The notes under the pieces were generated by a model. The model saw only the letters and a program-made list of their open reading frames with translations, had not been told where the DNA came from and did not search any database. The position numbers and the translations under genes were made by a program. From Chlamydiia bacterium (lineage in GTDB: Bacteria; Chlamydiota; Chlamydiia; Chlamydiales; GCA-2402025), in contig JAJACS010000001.1 of assembly GCA_022601395.1 (NCBI GenBank), forward strand, positions 74,299 through 138,298: 64,000 nucleotides of DNA, written 5' to 3'. Of this stretch, positions 60,092 through 64,000 are shown one piece after another (position 1 is the stretch's first letter; the number at the start of each line of letters is the position of its first letter).

Positions 60092-60535
60092 TTATCTTGT
60101 CATCATGTAGTTGATTACACGATCAGATACGCCAGCTCTTTCAAGTCTATGAACGTTTGATGTAGAAAGCTCATATGTGCTTCCTGTTTTATCAATTAGG
60201 TCCATGATTTTGCGATCACCAAGACCTGACTTGTGAAGAGAAATAATATCATTCACTGAAAGAGGCTCGCCTCTTTCAACACGTTGAGCTGTTCTTGGAT
60301 TTTGCTTTTGTACTTCTTTATGCTCATCTTCACTTAGTAGATGACCTACGATAGCACCACCAACAACACCAACTGCACCGCCGATAAGAGCTCCTTTTCC
60401 GCCGCCGATAAGAGCACCTGCTCCAGCACCAACACCGCCTCCAACAAGAGCGCCTGTTCCTGTCTTAGACTCGCAAGAAGTTAGAGCGATTGCGCCAATT
60501 ACGATTGCAAATATAACTGGTTTACTTTTTTTCAT
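60092..60535 (-). CDS. glycine-zipper lipoprotein
   Basis: The 147-residue protein has a lipoprotein signal (MKKSKPVIFAIVIGAIALTSC; lipobox LTSC). A glycine-zipper region of about 45 residues follows ('GALVGGGVGAGAGALIGGG'), then a charged helical C-terminal domain ('LSVNDIISLHKSGLGDRKIM'). Glycine-zipper lipoproteins insert or tether in membranes, often as envelope-stress or surface proteins. AAAGGGG precedes the ATG. It has its own strong terminator. Confidence 0.8.
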   Translation of the reverse strand: MKKSKPVIFAIVIGAIALTSCESKTGTGALVGGGVGAGAGALIGGGKGALIGGAVGVVGGAIVGHLLSEDEHKEVQKQNPRTAQRVERGEPLSVNDIISLHKSGLGDRKIMDLIDKTGSTYELSTSNVHRLERAGVSDRVINYMMTR

Positions 60536-60689
60536 GGTTAAAACCCCTTTATGTAATAAAAGATTGTAGCTTTTAATAGGAGCCTTCTAAGTTGCTTATT
60601 TCGAGCTTTATAAATAAATATAAAAGCCTCGAGAACCCACGATTCTCCCCCGTTAGTTTAGTATTAACACAAAGGGTTTGTATTTTAAA

Positions 60690-61928
60690 TTAAAAAATTT
60701 GTTTTTTTCTTTTAAATGATAAAATGAAAAAAGAAATTATAGTGCTAAAGCTATTAACTATGTAAATGTCTTTAACTTCAAACCTTCCAATAAATCCGAG
60801 TAGGATCGGTCCGATCATCATGCATAGCGTGATGATGAATTGGTTCATGCCAAGGACGCGTCCTTGTAGGTCGGCTTCTGCTTCTGTAGAGACCATGTGT
60901 AAACAGATAGACCAAGCAATAGAGGCAAAGAATACGCAGCTTAAGAATGCCGTAAGAAAAACTCCAAACCTATTAAATACAGCAGATAAGATCAAACAGG
61001 TGGAAATTAAGAATAGGAAAGTTTTAAGAGTTGAAGTATCGCGAAAGCTCTTAATGATCCTTTTGGAGACAAAACTCATGCCAACAAACCATAATAGACC
61101 CGCAGTAGAAAGAACTTTTGTGATGCCAAGCTTATTCCCATGGAACCTTTCGATGTAGTCCGTTGCAAAAAACTGGATTGTAGGAAACCAGCCGAGAACT
61201 AAAAAGAAAAATATCAGATAGTTAAGGATGTTCGTTTTATTTCTTAGAAGGGGAGTGATGTGATGAGAATACCTTTCATGATGTTCATGTTCTTTGAGTT
61301 TACAGTGCTCCTTATAGCAAATGGAGAAAAAGATCAGTGTTCCTAGGTATAGAGCGGCAGTTATGAAGAAAGGAGTCGGGTTGCCAAAAGCTCTGCAAAC
61401 GCTCTTATCAGAAAAAACACCTCCGATAATGATGGCTACAATGAAGCTGATACCGGCAAGCCCTCCGAGCGTTGCGAAGTTACGGGATCTAGCTTCGCTA
61501 TTGATGAAGAGTGTTGCGAAAATGTTTTGGCAGAGAGAAATGTTTCCAGCGCAAAAACCTGCTACAACTCTACCAAGAACAACAACTACATAGAGTTTAG
61601 TGTAGATGCCGCATGCGGTGATACAAAAACCAATGATGATACCGATCACAGTAATGATGAACACACTGAAGTTGGAGAAACTACGTGCGATTTTTGGTAG
61701 TGTAACAGCTCCGATGAGCATAAAGAGAGGGAATGCACCCATTGCGAGTCCAAGAAATGGGAGCCTTTCGTGTACGCTAAATAAACTTGGGAGAAGGCCA
61801 TAGTGTCTGTGCAGGATAAGTCCTGTAAAAATAGGATAGATAACAGCAAGGGAGTAGTTGTTTAGGAAGAAAATAAAGAGAATAGATAAGTAAGATCTTC
61901 TTCTACAAGCGCAAATAGAGCTTAACAT
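60690..61928 (-). CDS. MFS transporter
   Basis: The 412-residue protein has about 12 hydrophobic helices. Between helices 2 and 3 the loop is 'GAVTLPKIARSFSNFS', and 'LGRVVAGFCAGNISLCQ' resembles the motif-C/TM5 region of drug:H+ antiporters of the TetA type. A hydrophilic loop 'KEHCKLKEHEHHERYSHH' lies between the two halves, with an unusual His/Glu run. Substrate cannot be inferred. Codon and base use look like the neighbours'. Confidence 0.82.
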   Translation of the reverse strand: MLSSICACRRRSYLSILFIFFLNNYSLAVIYPIFTGLILHRHYGLLPSLFSVHERLPFLGLAMGAFPLFMLIGAVTLPKIARSFSNFSVFIITVIGIIIGFCITACGIYTKLYVVVVLGRVVAGFCAGNISLCQNIFATLFINSEARSRNFATLGGLAGISFIVAIIIGGVFSDKSVCRAFGNPTPFFITAALYLGTLIFFSICYKEHCKLKEHEHHERYSHHITPLLRNKTNILNYLIFFFLVLGWFPTIQFFATDYIERFHGNKLGITKVLSTAGLLWFVGMSFVSKRIIKSFRDTSTLKTFLFLISTCLILSAVFNRFGVFLTAFLSCVFFASIAWSICLHMVSTEAEADLQGRVLGMNQFIITLCMMIGPILLGFIGRFEVKDIYIVNSFSTIISFFILSFKRKKQIF

Positions 61929-62043
61929 GCTGACACGTAAGGTTAGTCCATTATCCGCATCCTGATAAGAAAAAGCGTTTTTTGCAAGTGCAATATTCTC
62001 TTTGGTCTCATAAAGAGGGTATTAGAAACTGTAGAGACTTTTC

Positions 62044-62742
62044 TTAAACTGTAGCTTCTTCTTTAAATCTATAGCCAACACCTCTTACTGTTTCGATCCA
62101 GTTGAAGTTGGGGCCAAGTTTTTTTCTAAGAGCTGCGATATGAACATCAATGTTTCTATCTACGATAAAAGCGTCATCGTTATGTACATCGTCAAGAAGC
62201 TGGTTACGAGTAAGAACCTTTCCGCGATTTGAGAGCAGTCTTTTTAGGATGCCAAACTCAGAAAGAGTGATCGTGATAGAGCTTTGGTCTTTCTTTAATA
62301 GATATCTATCTACATCAAGTTCGTAATCACCAAATACAATCATCTTATGTGATTTTTCAGAGTCTTTGCCCCTTCTAAGGATAGCTTTGATTCTGCAAAA
62401 GAGGACTTTTGGAGAGAAAGGCTTTGATACGTAATCGTCTGCACCAAGCTCAAGACCAAGAACAACATCGATTTCGTCGTCTTTTGCTGTAAGCATCACA
62501 ACAGGGATGTTTTTAAGCTCGCTATTATTCTTCACTTTTCTGCAAACATCAAAACCGTTTTGCCCAGGAAGCATGAGGTCTAAAATGACAAGGTCAGGCT
62601 TTTCTCGCTCGATTGCTCTAAAGCCGTTAATACCGTCAACTTCAACATGCAACTTATACCCGTTAAGCTCTGCGTGTAGCTTAATCAGCGCTGCGATATC
62701 TTCTTCATCTTCAATAAGCAAAATACGTTTTTTTTGTGCCAT
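62044..62742 (-). CDS. OmpR-family response regulator, ChxR-related
   Basis: The product (about 232 residues from ATG 62742) has a complete receiver: acidic pair E11/D12, phosphoacceptor D55 in 'LVILDLMLPGQNG', T86 in 'VMLTAKDDE' and K108 in 'DYVSKPFSP'. A winged-helix output domain follows ('VLTRNQLLDDVH', 'VDVHIAALRKKL', 'VRGVGYRF'). Chlamydia ChxR is an OmpR-type regulator that lacks the phosphoacceptor Asp; this one keeps all active-site residues, so it should be controlled by phosphorylation. No histidine kinase is in view. The frame extends to 62775 without support. Confidence 0.88.
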   Translation of the reverse strand: MAQKKRILLIEDEEDIAALIKLHAELNGYKLHVEVDGINGFRAIEREKPDLVILDLMLPGQNGFDVCRKVKNNSELKNIPVVMLTAKDDEIDVVLGLELGADDYVSKPFSPKVLFCRIKAILRRGKDSEKSHKMIVFGDYELDVDRYLLKKDQSSITITLSEFGILKRLLSNRGKVLTRNQLLDDVHNDDAFIVDRNIDVHIAALRKKLGPNFNWIETVRGVGYRFKEEATV

Positions 62743-62834
62743 ACTGTAGCCCTGCCTTAAGATTTTAAGCGTCAAGAAGTCATTACATCAGCTTTGAGAA
62801 AAAAATTCACTTAAATAATGAAGAAATTCAAAAT

Positions 62835-63515
62835 TTAATGAATGTTTTTTGGGATGAGGATCTCTTGTCCGGTCATGATCAGATCATCTTTAAGTTTGTT
62901 AACTTTTTTGAGCTCTTCTACAGAGACGGAAAAATTACGTGAGATTCTCTTCAGCGAGTCGCCTTCTTTAATCGTGTAGCTATCAAACTCTCTCGTCGAA
63001 GACTTTGCCGTTTCTTGGATGATCTCGCCGAGATTTCTTTTTAGCTTTGCCAGCTCTTCGAACTTCTTATTTTGAAAAAGAATCGACTTCTCCATTTCAC
63101 AGATCTTGTCTTTATATTGAGAAAGAGCTGTTGTCGTTTCATTCGCGTGGCTGCCAAGCTGTCTAATATCAGAGAGGATCTCATCTTGTTTTTTCTCAAG
63201 AGAGCTAAACTTCTTATTTAGAGTAGAGATGAGCTTCTGAAGATCATCAAGTTTACCCGCTTGTGATTCATTGATGAGCTGCTTCATTGTAGTAAGGGAT
63301 TCTTCCTGATCTAAGATCTTTCCTTCAAGGATATGAAGTTCTATATCAGAGGTATTCAGGTCGTGTTTTAAGTCCTCAAGTTCTGTACGCATCCTGTGCA
63401 TGGACATCTCCATCTTATGCTTGTCTTCTTTTGGAGAGTTCAGTGAACAGCTTGTAAATAGAAGCATGCTTGCTATGCAGAGCGCTTTTGTCAGAACATG
63501 GGGTTTCTTTAGCAC
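62835..63515 (-). CDS. LysM-domain coiled-coil lipoprotein
   Basis: The start is a GTG at 63515 with AAAGGGA upstream. The 226-residue protein has lipobox 'FTSC' (…CIASMLLFTSCSLN), a long coiled coil (about 35-165, 'MRTELEDLKHDLNTSDIELH') and a C-terminal LysM domain ('YTIKEGDSLKRISRNFSV', about 180-225) that binds glycan strands of peptidoglycan. It sits beside pal, as CT601 does beside CT600 in Chlamydia (as I recall), suggesting a role in envelope tethering and division. Confidence 0.85.
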   Translation of the reverse strand: MLKKPHVLTKALCIASMLLFTSCSLNSPKEDKHKMEMSMHRMRTELEDLKHDLNTSDIELHILEGKILDQEESLTTMKQLINESQAGKLDDLQKLISTLNKKFSSLEKKQDEILSDIRQLGSHANETTTALSQYKDKICEMEKSILFQNKKFEELAKLKRNLGEIIQETAKSSTREFDSYTIKEGDSLKRISRNFSVSVEELKKVNKLKDDLIMTGQEILIPKNIH

Positions 63516-63559
63516 TTAAAATCCCTTTGTAAATTCATTAATCGAACAATATTAATAAC

Positions 63560-64000
63560 TTATCTCATTAATGTAGAGCTTTTTTCGTAAATTTTAAACT
63601 CAGCTCTTCTATTTGTGTACCAAGCCTCTCTATTATGCCCTGGATCAAGAGGGATTTCCTTACCGTAGGAAATGGTAAAGATGTGGTTTGGGTCGACACC
63701 TTTCTTTACAAGAAGCGTTCTGATATGAGCAGCTCTTCTTGTGCCGAGGGCTAGGTTGTAGGCCTCTGATGCTCTTTCATCGCAGTGTCCAAGAACAAAA
63801 ACAAAAAGCTCTTTGTTTGCTCTCATATGCTTTGCGATATTATCTACCACTGCCTGGAACTCTCTTTCTTGTAGAACATGAGAGTCTGTGTGGAAGTGTA
63901 CAAGCTTAAAGATATTTGCAAGTTCGTTTGATGGATTTTTAAATGACTCTATGTTTGGAATATTACTTTCTTTAGCGCTTGCAACAACTCTTGCTTCTTG
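63560..64000 (-). CDS. pal: peptidoglycan-associated lipoprotein Pal, 5' end cut by the window
   Basis: The reading frame is open through to the window edge; the visible 146 residues hold an OmpA-like peptidoglycan-binding domain ('KLVHFHTDSHVLQEREF', 'FVFVLGHCDERASEAYNLAL', 'RRAAHIRTLLVKKGVDPNHI', 'YGKEIPLDPGHNREAWYTNRR'). The DERAS-x-x-YN-x-x-L-x-x-RRA run is characteristic of Pal. Pal links the outer membrane to peptidoglycan with Tol proteins. The upstream part, including lipobox, lies outside. It ends 44 bases before the LysM gene and is probably cotranscribed with it. Confidence 0.9.
   Translation of the reverse strand, partial: QEARVVASAKESNIPNIESFKNPSNELANIFKLVHFHTDSHVLQEREFQAVVDNIAKHMRANKELFVFVLGHCDERASEAYNLALGTRRAAHIRTLLVKKGVDPNHIFTISYGKEIPLDPGHNREAWYTNRRAEFKIYEKSSTLMR

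Noticed and set aside
60766-61158. 130-residue forward frame antisense to the MFS transporter
   Set aside because: It overlaps the opposite strand of a convincing 12-helix protein and shows no homology-like features.

Overview
The window looks like part of a chromosome of a Chlamydiota bacterium from the 'environmental' or amoeba/arthropod-associated side of the phylum (Simkania-, Rhabdochlamydia- or Parachlamydia-like); this is inference. The DNA is AT-rich, and several neighbourhoods match Chlamydia as I remember it: an aspartate aminotransferase next to an MreC-like gene (compare CT637-CT638), a compact type II secretion operon with a membrane protein before gspD (compare CT573 to CT569), a LysM lipoprotein beside Pal (compare CT601-CT600), and an OmpR-type regulator related to ChxR. 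Many genes are small, exported and unknown. I saw no rRNA, tRNA, insertion sequence, prophage or CRISPR array.

Layout. 0-5 kb: an exported YVTN beta-propeller, a translationally coupled pair of exported proteins (the second a SidE/HD-like phosphodiesterase candidate), and an unknown cytosolic protein. 4.5-12.9 kb: aspC, mreC, an APH-family kinase, a membrane protein, a three-gene osmoprotectant-type ABC transporter coupled to a GT25 glycosyltransferase, and twin lipoproteins. 13-18.4 kb: twin CDP-glycerol-transferase-like enzymes, an orphan protein, an exported GT2 enzyme and a second propeller. 18.4-25.7 kb: a coiled-coil protein, mutY, twin zinc-site proteins, copA, a tyrosine/dual-specificity phosphatase and two membrane proteins. 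25.9-33.3 kb: the type II secretion operon (gspC-like, gspD, gspE, gspF, gspG and a second pseudopilin).

33.3-41.3 kb is the most unusual part. It holds a 933-residue beta-barrel protein with Ig-like and Sdr/carboxypeptidase-regulatory-like domains, a two-domain Ig-like exported protein resembling a periplasmic chaperone, and five exported paralogues of about 150-177 residues that end in the same beta-strand motif. This is a plausible, divergent chaperone/usher-like surface-fibre system. Interleaved with them is an exported protein with an 18-unit Lys/Asp/Glu repeat and a degenerate SpoT/HD-like domain.

41.5-54.6 kb: a large exported YwqK/MORN-like repeat protein, rsmD, a third propeller, an exported DxD glycosyltransferase, a 1.27k-residue VWA protein with a degenerate metal site, and two TPR proteins. 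54.7-59.9 kb: nine tandem, highly diverged SnoaL/NTF2-like genes, each with its own ribosome binding site. 60-64 kb: a glycine-zipper lipoprotein, an MFS transporter, the OmpR-type regulator, the LysM lipoprotein and a Pal fragment cut by the window end.

Working together: the type II system and Sec signals on many products suggest a window devoted largely to envelope and secreted functions. The propellers, exported glycosyltransferases, repeat proteins and the candidate phosphodiesterase are plausible secreted or surface proteins acting on a host. All functions here are read from motifs; no database search was run.
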